From positions 19,986,501 through 20,050,500 of the forward strand of contig CM075344.1 of the NCBI GenBank assembly GCA_037693485.1: 64,000 nucleotides of DNA, written 5' to 3'. How positions within the stretch are numbered: position 1 is the stretch's first letter; each line of letters opens with the position of its first letter. Below the pieces are notes generated by a model. The model ran no database searches and was not told the DNA's origin. It worked only from the letters and a program-made list of their open reading frames with translations. The stretch comes from Kitagawia praeruptora. Taxonomy: Eukaryota > Streptophyta > Magnoliopsida > Apiales > Apiaceae. Below, one piece after another: positions 10,772 to 20,900 of this stretch. A program made the position numbers and the translations under genes.

Positions 10772-11048
10772 TACATTCTTGGAGACAAAATACTGAAGAA
10801 ATTGTACAAGTCAGAAACCTGCAACAAGCCAATGCACTTTATGGACCACAATCTGTAACGTGCTCTGGAAAGCCTACAAGGAAGCTTGGAGAGATATAGA
10901 AGAGACAAGGAGCTAAAGAAGTGGATCTAAACAGGCTTTGCAAAGTCAAATCTGTAACCGTTTGGACACTTACTCAAAAAGGATAGACAGACTAGAAAGT
11001 AATTTGTTTAGCTACCTTATTTGCAGTAAGTAGGCTGTATCCATGTTC

Positions 11049-11054
11049 TATAAG
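11049..11054 (+). promoter_or_regulatory. Possible TATA box of the LTR promoter
   Basis: TATAAG within TTCTATAAGGACACAG. The same word is kept in all four LTRs of elements A and B, whereas the later TTTATACAC word is lost in B. It lies about 280 bp after the motif array and about 300 bp before the LTR end, a reasonable place for the start of R. Confidence 0.45.
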
Positions 11055-11358
11055 GACACAGCCTCACTTCATAACTTAGGAACTTTTGTGAGTCAAGTTT
11101 TTTTTTATACACTGTAAGCCATATCTCTCTGAGAAAAATGAAGCTGAGAATACTACCATTTGTATTCACAGATTGTAGCAACCTTTATCTAATAATACAT
11201 TAGATTAAAGTGATATTGTGTCTTGTGTTGTTTATTTATCCGCACCTTCACTTCTACACACAGAGGCACTTATCTGCTACATAGACTCAATCAAAGAAAA
11301 GTTCAAGAATCCATTCACCCCCCCCTGTATTCTTTTACCGTATTCAATACTCAACAAG

Positions 11359-11370
11359 TGGTATCAGAGC
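11359..11370 (+). other. Primer-binding site (initiator tRNA-Met)
   Basis: TGGTATCAGAGC, two bases after the LTR, complementary to the 3' end of plant initiator tRNA-Met. Standard for plant Ty1/copia. Confidence 0.92.
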
Positions 11371-11401
11371 GGGCTGTTTATTCAAAAACAGAGAAACGAT
11401 C

Positions 11402-13905
11402 ATGAGTTCGAATACACCAAAGACTACAGGAACGGTGAAGGTCCCTAAGTTTGATAAAGAAAACTTCAACCTCTGGAAGATAAAGATGATGTTGTTCATT
11501 AAAGCCTCTCATCCCTTGTATCCTGAGATTCTCAAGAATGGTCCTTTTGTTCCACAACAAGAGATACCAGAGAAGACTGTTGGAACCATAACTATCCCAA
11601 GAACTTATGAGGCCAAGGATCCATCAAAGTGGACAGAGTCAGAAAGGGAGAAGGTTGCTCTTGACAGCCACCTCATGTTGCTTATCATTGATTCCATGGA
11701 CATGTCAATATTTGCAAACATTGCATCATGCACGTCTGCTAAAGAGATGTGGGATCACATTGAGGTGTTGTGTGAAGGGACTGATGAGGTTAAAGAAAAT
11801 AGGAAACAGATACTGGTCACACAGTATGAAGCTTTCATGGCACAGCCCAAGGAAAGCATCACTGAAATGTTTGAAAGGTTTCACAAGCTAGTTACTGAGT
11901 TGCAGATGAATGGAAAGGTTTACAGCACCAAGGAGTTAAATATGAAATTTCTGTTGTCTTCACCAAATCATCTAGAGCAAAGAGTCATTTCTCTAAGAGA
12001 GAGAGATTTGAACAAAGTCACCTATGATGTGCTCTATGGAGTCCTAAAGACTCATGAACTTGAGTTGCTTCAGAAAAGGGCTATCCAAGCCAACCAAGGT
12101 AGGATGATAAACACATCATGTGCCTTGATTGTCAACAAATCCATCCTGGACCTAGAAGCATCTACAAGCCAACTAAGGATAGAGGAGGTGGCAGATGATG
12201 AAGAAACTGAAGCTGGGGTGAGTGAACCTGTTGAGGAAAAGGAGGAAGAAGAAGAAGAGTTTTACACTCTGGAAGAACTTGATGGGATGGAAAATACCTC
12301 ATATGCCTTCATGGCCAGAAAATTTCCAAACATCATATTTAAAAGGAATCAACCCTTCAAACCCAAAACTCAAAACCATTCAGCCAACAAGTACAAGGCA
12401 CCTGTGAAGCCAAACAGAAATAAGTTCAAAACCGGTTATGTGGATAGGTCATCTGTAAGGTGTTATAGATGCAATGACCTAGGGCATTTTGCCAGTGAAT
12501 GCAAGAAGCCTAAAAAGAAGGATAGAGATTATCTTGAGCTAGAAGCTAAGTATGAGGCCCTTCTGAAAAAGCAGACACATGGTAAGGCCTACATAGCTGA
12601 AGGGAAGTGTTGGGATGATTCTGAGAGTGATGAAGAGGAACAAGAATTCTGCAACTATGCCTTGATGGCCAACTCCAAGGATGACTCATCTTCATCTGAT
12701 TCTCAGGTACCATCTCTCACTACTATAGACATGTCTGTTTCTGAATACAAATGCATGATTGAACAATTATCTGTTGAAATGTTTAACATTCATACTAGTA
12801 TGACTGTTGCTAATGAGGAGATTGCTAAACTGTCTACTAGAAATGAAATATTAACCAAAAAGAGGAACTTGAGCTAACTACTATGCAAGTAGAAAACCTT
12901 AAGAAAGAAGTTGAATATTTGAAGAACAAGGTTCTATGTGCTAGTCAAGTAGAGAAGGCTCTTAGGGATGAATTAGCTGAGAATGAATTCAAACTTAAAA
13001 CTTTCAAGAAATCATCTGGTTTAGTGCAATCCTACTGTGAGAAAATTGAAGCTAAACCCAAAGCAGCTATTGGACTTGACTATGACTCTCTCAAACAAAG
13101 GAAAGGCTATGATGTCATTGAAGAGGACACAGCTGTTCATGAGAAAGTGCCTCACATTTTGAGGAAAACTGAAAATCCAATTTTTAAGGAATCAACATTT
13201 GAAATTGATGAGGATGCCTTACTCATCAAGCAAATGTTGAATGATGAGGATGAGGCACAATCTAGTGAACAGCAAGCATCCTCTAAGGGTGAGAGTGTCA
13301 AGTCAAAGACCAAGAAGCCAGTAGTTGATAGGCCAAGACCTAAGAAGTTTGTTAAGTTTGTCTCAGCTGGGAAGAGTGAATCAGAAAAGGAAGTGACTAA
13401 AAAGAAACAGAACAGAAATGGCAAGTTAGGGATTAACAAGGATAACAACTATGCTTATATGCCTAATGCCCCTAGGAAAACTTGTCAGAACTGTTTCAGT
13501 ACCAGTCATCTAACTCATGCATGCAAGAAACCTGTTGGTAGTGTGTCTAAACCTTTCTATGATTGTTCTGTGCCTCTAAGTCATAGAGATGCACCTTTCT
13601 GTGATAAATTTGACTGTATGCCATGCAATATGAATGTTATGACTAGTTGTTTTAATTTAAGAAGGCAGTTCATTGATGGTTGTATCAGTCACAATTCCCA
13701 CACACACTACACAAGGTCAAAGTCTTCAAGTCCTCCTAAAGCTAGGAAGGTACCTTTGTCACCTAAGTCTGAAATCTCAGGTTCTAAGACTTCCAACAGT
13801 GACAAGAAGACTAACACTAAGAAAGTTGACAAGCATGTTGTTTATGATAAAACTGTCTCTAAGTCACATGGACCCAAACTTGTTTGGGTACCAAAGGAGA
13901 AGTAA
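11402..13905 (+). pseudogene. gag: Gag of copia A, split by a 4-bp deletion
   Basis: Two abutting frames, 11402-12877 (491 residues) and 12883-13905 (340 residues). They are equivalent to the single 835-residue gag of element B. Element A lacks four bases (AATG in B) in the run near 12860-12865, which throws the frame into a TAA at 12875-12877. Seen in order: the UBN2/DUF4219-type gag core (about residues 10-230), an acidic stretch, a first CCHC knuckle CYRCNDLGHFASEC at 354-367, a coiled-coil-like heptad region around the break, and in the second part a further knuckle CQNCFSTSHLTHAC and a Cys-rich stretch. ATG 11402 is chosen because it is the first ATG after the primer-binding site and matches B. 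Gag forms the cytoplasmic particle; this copy would give only the N-terminal half. Confidence 0.9.
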
Positions 13906-16900
13906 TACCTTTGTGTTTGCAGGGCAAAGAAAGTGAAAAGAAGGTCATGTGGATTTTGGACAGTGGATGCTCAAACCATATGACTGGTGATATGGCCCTG
14001 CTATCACAGTATGAGGAAAAGGCTGGCCCAATGGTTGCTTTTGGAGATGACAGCATGGGTAACACATTGGGATATGGCAAGCTGAAAGTTGGAAATGTCA
14101 TCATTGAAGATGTAGCACTAGTCAAGGGGCTCAAGCATAATCTGTTAAGTGTTGGTCAGTTTACTGATAGAGGATTCAAAGTGAATTTTGACAAGGATAA
14201 ATGTTTGATCACCCATAAGAAGACTGGTGATTTTGCTCTATCTGGAGTAAGGAAGGGAAGCCTGTTTGTAGCCAATATGGACTCTGCAAACAAGGACAAA
14301 ATTTGTTGCTTTTACTCAAAAGCATCAAATGAAGATTGTTGGCTGTGGCACAAGAAACTATCACACCTGAACTTCAAGGCCATTAATTCTCTAGTCAAAA
14401 GAGAGTTAGTGAGAGGCATGCCCACACTTGAATTCTGCCAAGAAGGAGTGTGTGAGGCTTGTCAAAAAGGAAAAATGAAGAGATCAAGCCACAAGTCAAA
14501 GACAGTGACATCTGTAACCAAGCCACTACAGCTCATCCATATGGATTTGTTTGGGCCTGTCAACATAATGTCACTTGGAAGAAAGAAGTATGCCCTGGTA
14601 ATGGTTGATGATTTTTCAAGGTATACATGGGTGGAATTTCTGGCATCAAAAGATGAGGCTCCACAAGTAATTATTGAGCATATAAAGAAAGTTGACAAGG
14701 AAGCAAAGGCAAACGATGCAAGTGTGATTGCACTGAGGAGTGATAATGGAACAGAGTTCAGAAATGCCACACTTGAAGCATTCTGCAAAGAGAATGGCAT
14801 TTCTCAGCAATTCTCAGCTCCAAGGACTCCACAACAAAATGGAGTTGTTGAGAGAAAGAATAGAACTCTAATTGAGGCTGCTAGAACAATGTTACTTGAT
14901 GCAAAAATGCCTACATGTTTTTGGGCTGAGGCTGTGAGCACTGCATGCTATATTCAGAACAGGACCCTCATCAACAAAAACACTGGAAAGACACCTTACA
15001 ACTTGATGACTGGAAAGAAGCCTACACTAAAGTATGTTCATACTTTTGGAAGCAAATGCTTTGTACTCAAGGATAATTCTGAATATGTTGGAAAGTTTGA
15101 TGCAAAAGCATTTGAAGGAATTTTTCTTGGCTATTCTATGGAAAGAATTGCATACAAGGTTTATGTCATCAGTCAAAATAAAGTTATGGAAAGCACAGAT
15201 GTAACATTTGATGACAGCAAACTACCTGGACTAGAAGAAGCCAATGATGAAGACAGAGATCCATTGAAGTTTGATAATCTAGATGATTCTGATGAAGAGA
15301 CTGAAACTGGAGTTGAAACTCAAGTTCAACATTCTCAAGTGAATAATGATACAAGAGAAGAATTTGTGTCAATCAATAGTGGAGAAACAAGCATCCAAGA
15401 CACACCTGTGAGTAATGGTAACTTCACAGGGGGAGGAAATGAGGATGACCATGATGTGGATGATGAAGCAACATCAAGAATGAAAAATCAGGCTGAACAC
15501 TCGAGGAAATGGGATAGATCACACACTGCAGAGCAAATCATTGGAGATCCTAATGCAGGAGTAAGGACTAGGAGAGCAACTCAAAATGAGTGCCTCTATG
15601 GATGTTTTCTATCACAAGTTGAGCCTAAGAAACTTGATGATGCATTGTTGGATCCAGATTGGATTATTGCCATGCAAGAGGAGCTGAATCAATTTGAAAG
15701 GAACAAAGTATGGGAACTTGTGCCTGCACCAAAGAATAGAACCATTGTTGGAACAAAATGGGTTCTGAAGAATAAGATGGATGAAGATGGTGTAATAATA
15801 AGAAACAAAGCAAGGCTGGTTGCAAAAGGATACTCTCAACAGGAAGGCATTGATTATGATGAGACATTTGCCCCTGTTGCTAGATTGGAAGTCATTAGAA
15901 TATTCTTGGCATTTGCTGCTCATTCAAACTTTAAAGTTTATCAAATGGATGTCAAGAGTGCATTTCTAAATGGAGAGTTGGAAGAAGAGGTTTATGTGCA
16001 ACAACCACCTGGCTTTGAGGATCCACATTTCCCAGAATTTGTCTACAGATTGCTTAAGGCATTGTATGGACTTAAGCAAGCTCCAAGAGCATGGTATGAT
16101 ACTTTATCACAATTCCTTCTTGAAAATCAATTCACTAGAGGCACATTGGACAAGACACTGTTTTACAAGAAGCATGGTGATGATATGATCCTAGTTCAAA
16201 TCTATGTGGATGATATCATTTTTGGTTCTACAAATGAGAAACTGTGTGAGAAATTCTCTAAACTCATGCAGAGCAGATATGAGATAAGTATGATGGGAGA
16301 GTTGACATTCTTTCTAGGGTTGCAAGTCAGTCAAAGGAAGGATGGTATCTTTATCAGTCAAACCAAGTACATCAAGGATTTATTGAAGAAGTTTGACTTG
16401 GAAGATTGTTCACCTGCCAAGACACCCATGGCCACTGCCACTAAATTGGATGAAGATGCTAAAGGCAAGAGAGTAGATATCTCAGTCTACAGAGGCATGG
16501 TTGGTTCTCTACTCTACCTCACTGCAAGTAGGCCAGACATCATGTTTGCTACATGCTTGTGTGCAAGGTTTCAATCAAATCCAAAGGAATCACATTTGAT
16601 TGCAATAAAAAGGATCTTTAGATATCTGAAGGGCACTCCTAACTTGGGATTATGGTATCCTAAGGACACAGGGTTCAATCTGGTTGGTTATTCTGATGCT
16701 GATTATGCTGGATGCAGAGTAGATAGGAAAAGCACCTCAGGAAGCTGCCAGTTTCTTGGACAAAGGTTAGTTTCTTGGTATAGCAAGAAGCAACAATCTG
16801 TGTCAACTTCTACAGCTGAGGCTGAATACATAGCTGCTGGAAGTTGCTGTGCTCAAGTGCTTTGGATTAGAAATCAACTTAGAGATTATGGACTTGTGTT

Positions 16901-17156
16901 GGAAAGAATTCCAATTATGTGTGACAACACAAGTGCAATCTCTATAGTTGCCAATCCTGTCAATCATTCTAGAACAAAGCACATTGACATCAGATATCAT
17001 TTCATAAGAGAACATGCAACTAATGGAACCATTGAGTTGCATTATGTCTCTACAGATAAACAACTAGCTGATATATTCACTAAGCCATTAGATGAAGCCA
17101 CCTTCACAAGGTTGGTAAGTGAGATTGGAATGCTGAATTCTTCAGATTTTGGCTAA
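13884..17156 (+). CDS. pol: Pol of copia A: protease, integrase, reverse transcriptase, RNase H
   Basis: Open for 1,090 codons, in the -1 frame relative to the end of gag and overlapping it by 22 nt; it starts with TTG, not ATG. Protease Asp is in WILDSGCS (residue 26 counting from 13884). A GAG-pre-integrase HHCC block lies at about 150-195 (LWHKKLSHLN ... CEACQKGK). The integrase triad is D221, D287, E323, with the usual 35-residue gap. Reverse transcriptase has D689 in MDVKSAF and YVDD at 774-777. RNase H has D938, E979 and D1014. The protein copies RNA into DNA in the particle and inserts it in the nucleus. All catalytic residues are present and nothing is broken. How ribosomes enter the frame is unclear: I see no standard slippery heptamer at the overlap. 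Confidence 0.93.
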   Translation: MGTKGEVIPLCLQGKESEKKVMWILDSGCSNHMTGDMALLSQYEEKAGPMVAFGDDSMGNTLGYGKLKVGNVIIEDVALVKGLKHNLLSVGQFTDRGFKVNFDKDKCLITHKKTGDFALSGVRKGSLFVANMDSANKDKICCFYSKASNEDCWLWHKKLSHLNFKAINSLVKRELVRGMPTLEFCQEGVCEACQKGKMKRSSHKSKTVTSVTKPLQLIHMDLFGPVNIMSLGRKKYALVMVDDFSRYTWVEFLASKDEAPQVIIEHIKKVDKEAKANDASVIALRSDNGTEFRNATLEAFCKENGISQQFSAPRTPQQNGVVERKNRTLIEAARTMLLDAKMPTCFWAEAVSTACYIQNRTLINKNTGKTPYNLMTGKKPTLKYVHTFGSKCFVLKDNSEYVGKFDAKAFEGIFLGYSMERIAYKVYVISQNKVMESTDVTFDDSKLPGLEEANDEDRDPLKFDNLDDSDEETETGVETQVQHSQVNNDTREEFVSINSGETSIQDTPVSNGNFTGGGNEDDHDVDDEATSRMKNQAEHSRKWDRSHTAEQIIGDPNAGVRTRRATQNECLYGCFLSQVEPKKLDDALLDPDWIIAMQEELNQFERNKVWELVPAPKNRTIVGTKWVLKNKMDEDGVIIRNKARLVAKGYSQQEGIDYDETFAPVARLEVIRIFLAFAAHSNFKVYQMDVKSAFLNGELEEEVYVQQPPGFEDPHFPEFVYRLLKALYGLKQAPRAWYDTLSQFLLENQFTRGTLDKTLFYKKHGDDMILVQIYVDDIIFGSTNEKLCEKFSKLMQSRYEISMMGELTFFLGLQVSQRKDGIFISQTKYIKDLLKKFDLEDCSPAKTPMATATKLDEDAKGKRVDISVYRGMVGSLLYLTASRPDIMFATCLCARFQSNPKESHLIAIKRIFRYLKGTPNLGLWYPKDTGFNLVGYSDADYAGCRVDRKSTSGSCQFLGQRLVSWYSKKQQSVSTSTAEAEYIAAGSCCAQVLWIRNQLRDYGLVLERIPIMCDNTSAISIVANPVNHSRTKHIDIRYHFIREHATNGTIELHYVSTDKQLADIFTKPLDEATFTRLVSEIGMLNSSDFG

Positions 17157-17999
17157 GTGAATACACCATCTAGATTGTTGCAGTAGTAAACACTTACTCT
17201 ATCTAAATTCTCAATATTTTTGGAGTAAGTGTTGGCTGGAATATGATTTATAAATATTTCAAATCTGTTGTATATGTTGAAAATCATATTTTTATTAACT
17301 TAAAATTTCTATGAAATTTTGAGAAAATCACTATTTAATTTGCTAGGATATTTTTAAATGAATATGTCTGGTAAATTTTTAAAACATAGTGAAAATCAAA
17401 TTTTTATGAGTGATGGGTATAGTTCGATAAGTCAGACTTCTCGAATGATTCGCTATTCGACATCTCTAATAAGTCTCATTAGAGTACTCTTGAGTTCTCG
17501 AATAGAGTCTTTCTAAGATATCGAATAGAGGAATTCTTGACTTCTCGAATATAGTAACTGAGTTCTCGAATGACTGAGTTCTCGAACACTATATCTGAGT
17601 TCTCGAATCATTTGAAAAGGCTGGATTCTCGCTGAATTCTAACCGATTTTGGACTTTTGTCTAAAAGTTTAATTCACTCATAAAAACACATATTATTTAA
17701 TTTAGAATTATTTCTGAGTTAGATAACTGCCAGCTGTGAGTTTCTACCTGCTTGAGTTATCGATTAAGCCATTCTTGACTTCTCGAATAGTTGTTTCCTA
17801 CTTCTCGAATACTTGACTTGTCGATACAAAACTCTGCTAATCGACAATTCAAGTACTTCATACTTATACAATTTCACATCTATTCGATTCATTTCATTCG
17901 ATTTCTCAAGCATCTACACTCTCTAAACCCCTGAAACCCTAGCTACGAAAAGCCAAATTTCTTCTTCAACCCTCAATTTCTCTCCTCTCTTCTACACAA
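17157..17999 (+). promoter_or_regulatory. Spacer between pol and the extra ORF with an array of TTCTCGAA
   Basis: No coding sequence. TTCTCGAA occurs at 17438, 17495, 17542, 17563, 17579, 17600, 17780 and 17802, among related words (ATTCGACATCTC, GATATCGAATAG, TTGTCGATAC). It is the LTR motif family with the strand bias reversed. The last 100 bases are pyrimidine-rich with CTCTAAACCCCTGAAACCCTAG, like a plant 5' leader, ending right at ATG 18000. It could be the promoter and leader of a separate transcript for the extra ORF, or form long-range pairs with the LTR RNA. Confidence 0.55.
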
Positions 18000-20900
18000 A
18001 TGGCAACAGTAAAGTTTAACACCAACTTCATCGCTCTCACTAGTGATGTTGAAGCACCCAATGCCAATTTCAAGTGCTTTGTGAAATGGATGGCTGAGTC
18101 GTATATCAAGGATGCACTCTCTGCCAACCCAACTCTATATCTAGATATTCTGGAACAATTCTGGAGTACTGCTATTGTGGAGGTTGTAGCCCTGGAAAAC
18201 GCAATTACTTCATATGTCATCTACTGCAAGGTTCAAGATAAGGAAATCACTATCATTACTGCAGACATGAACCAAGCACTAGGCCTACAACAAGAGTCAT
18301 TTGACAGAATGGCCACTAGTGCAGAGTTGGAGGAATTCTTTGAGTTCATAAACTACTCAGATGGGATTAACCTTGGAAAGCTAAACAGAAAGAATCTGAG
18401 AAAGGAGTGGAGTTATGTGTTTGCAACTCTTCTCCAAGTCTTCACTGCCAGGAAATCAAGCTTTGATCAAATCAGTGCACCTGTGCAGCAAATTGGATAT
18501 GCTTTGGCCCATGGGAAGAAGATTGATGTTGGCCAAATCATACTCCAAGAATTATATGGGAGACTTGGTAAGAACACAACCAAGAGAGGTACTGATATTT
18601 TCTTCCCTCGCTTTATTCAATCTGTACTTAATTATAAAAATGCTTCATTGATTGAATTGCCTGGGATTGATAAAAATAAAATAGGCTATCCTAAGTCCAT
18701 GACCAAACTCATTTTTGGTAACTTGGAGACTAGGAATGATGTGGATGTAAGACTGAACATAACTCCCCATATGGAGAGTTTGTTTAGGACTTATCCCCAC
18801 AACATGCCAACATTTGATGCAAAATCTAAGTTAGCACAGCCCAAGCAAGTAGAACAAAATGCTAACCCAGGGCCTGCTAACCAACCCTCTCAACCAAACA
18901 CTCTACAACATACTGAGCCAACTGCATCATCCTCTCAAAAGGGTGATGTTAGTAAAAAGAAGAGAAAGGAAGTAATGTCTACACCATTGAATATCTTGTC
19001 TGAAGCAGCATTAGCTGTTGAATTAGGTCTAGGAAGTGAGGAAACTGAGTTACCCTTACACAGGACAAAGAAGAAGAAAATTAAGACCACCTCTTCAGTC
19101 ACACAAATGGCTGAAGTTGTAAAATCAGGGGCACACAGCTCACTAGGTGTATCCTCTCAACAGGGTGCACCTATAGAATCAAGCATCCTCCCCAATGCAC
19201 CTTCTTGTATAGAGTCAGCACATGGGAGTGATAAGGCTGGCACAACACTGAGTGGAGAGCACATCACATTTGAAACTCCCTCTATCTCTCAGGGGGAGTT
19301 GCCAAAATCTACTCTTAAACACACTTCTCTTCCAGAATCTAACTCTGAAATTTCTTTGAAACCTGCAACTCAGGCAACTGAGATGCAAGGTATTGATCAT
19401 CAAGAATTCTTTTCTCTTGATGAGCCAATAATTTCAAGTGACTTAGTGCATGACACTTTGTTCACCACTCAGAACCCACATTTAGATGGTGAGGGAATGC
19501 ATGCTGAGGCATCTCCTAATGACACCATCACAAACACAGAGGTTCCACTAGTTTTTACTAGAGACTCTGTGCCTGTGTCAACTGCTGGTGTAATTCATCC
19601 CACCTCTGTGGTGACACCAGTAGTAGAGTCAATCCATCCGGTTACAGAAGTTGCATCTGTAACTGAGGAGTCTAGCTTGCCTAGCTCTAGCTCTGACTTC
19701 ATGTCAAAATGGCTGAAGCCTGTGCAACATGACAGTGCTTCAGGATCAGGGTCTGTTCCACAACAATTGACGGTTGAAGCACTTCAAAGCTTAATTGTGG
19801 ATCAGATTCCTGAGTTCACAAAGATTGCTCAGAACCTTCTCACTGCAGACATGCCTAATCCAGACTATGAGGCTATTCTGTTATGCCATAGGGATGATGT
19901 GGAAGTGCAGAAGTCAAAGATCATTGATGATGCTGAGAGAGATGGCGACATAGATGCCTGGTTGCAAGGAAAATATGATATTACTCTCGATGAAGCACTT
20001 CAGTATCTCAGGGAGGAAGACATCACTTCACTGGGCTCCAATGCAAAATCCCTGTCACCTGGTGAAGTGTATGAAGCTGTAAATGATTCCTACAAGGGTT
20101 TCCTCAAGGCTGCACACTACCTTGGCAAAGGAGTCAAAACTGAAGTCAACAGGGTGTGTGACAAGACAGCCACTTCAGTAGCAGAAGTCAAGAGGGCCTT
20201 TGATGCTAAATTCCCTCAGCTAGATAGTGTGTTCAAGGACATCAAACACTGCAACTCTACCTGCACTCAGATGGATAATGGGCTAGCTCTGCTAAAGGAT
20301 ACTGTCACAGGTCTGGGGCATAAATTTCAAAATCTATCTGACCAGACTACAGATGCCAATGCCATGCTGAGGACAATGTTCAAGAATCTTTATGGAGATA
20401 GGCTAGTGACTGATGTTCCTGTGCATGAACTGTCTAAATATGAAGTGAAGAGGCTGCAGGATCAATCTTTATCTGGTTTCAAGGCCAATGAGTTATTCAC
20501 TAAGGTGAACACTCTTGAACAGGAGGTAGCTACTCTTACCAAGTCCAATGCTCATCTTACAGAAAAGGTTGCACTGCTAAATGATCAGTTGGACACTCAA
20601 GCATCCACCACAGCTGATGTCCTTCTGCATCAACAATCCATGTTAGCTGCAATGATGAAGCATATGGGTCTCCCTCTACCTGATGAATCTTCAATCCCAA
20701 AGGACATTTCTACAGCCTCTTTGCCTGACAACAAGCCTAAGGGGGAGAAGAAGGCAAGGAACTCAAATACAAAGGGGGAGAAAGGCATAATAATAAAAGA
20801 GGGTGGTCAACAAAGGGCTTCAAAGTCTCTACCAAATGTGCCTGGCAAAGGAAAATCCAAAGTGGATGAGCCTCCATCTACCTTGCCAGTTGTCACTCTA

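Larger units (their letters stand above)
10065..11356 (+). repeat. 5' LTR of copia A
   Basis: 1,292 bp, starting TGTTAGTTACAGAGGCATGC and ending ...ACTCAACA. It contains the TTCnnGAA array (10351-10771), a TATA-like box near 11049 and a poly-C run just before the end (about 11319-11326). An 110-codon open frame inside the array (10365-10697) is only a by-product of the repeats. Confidence 0.95.

Noticed and set aside
10365..10899. Open frames of 80-139 codons within the LTRs, repeated at 23201, 49747 and 62613
   Set aside because: They arise from the stop-free TTCGA-rich repeats in the LTR, vary between copies, and have no domain. They are by-products of the array, not genes.
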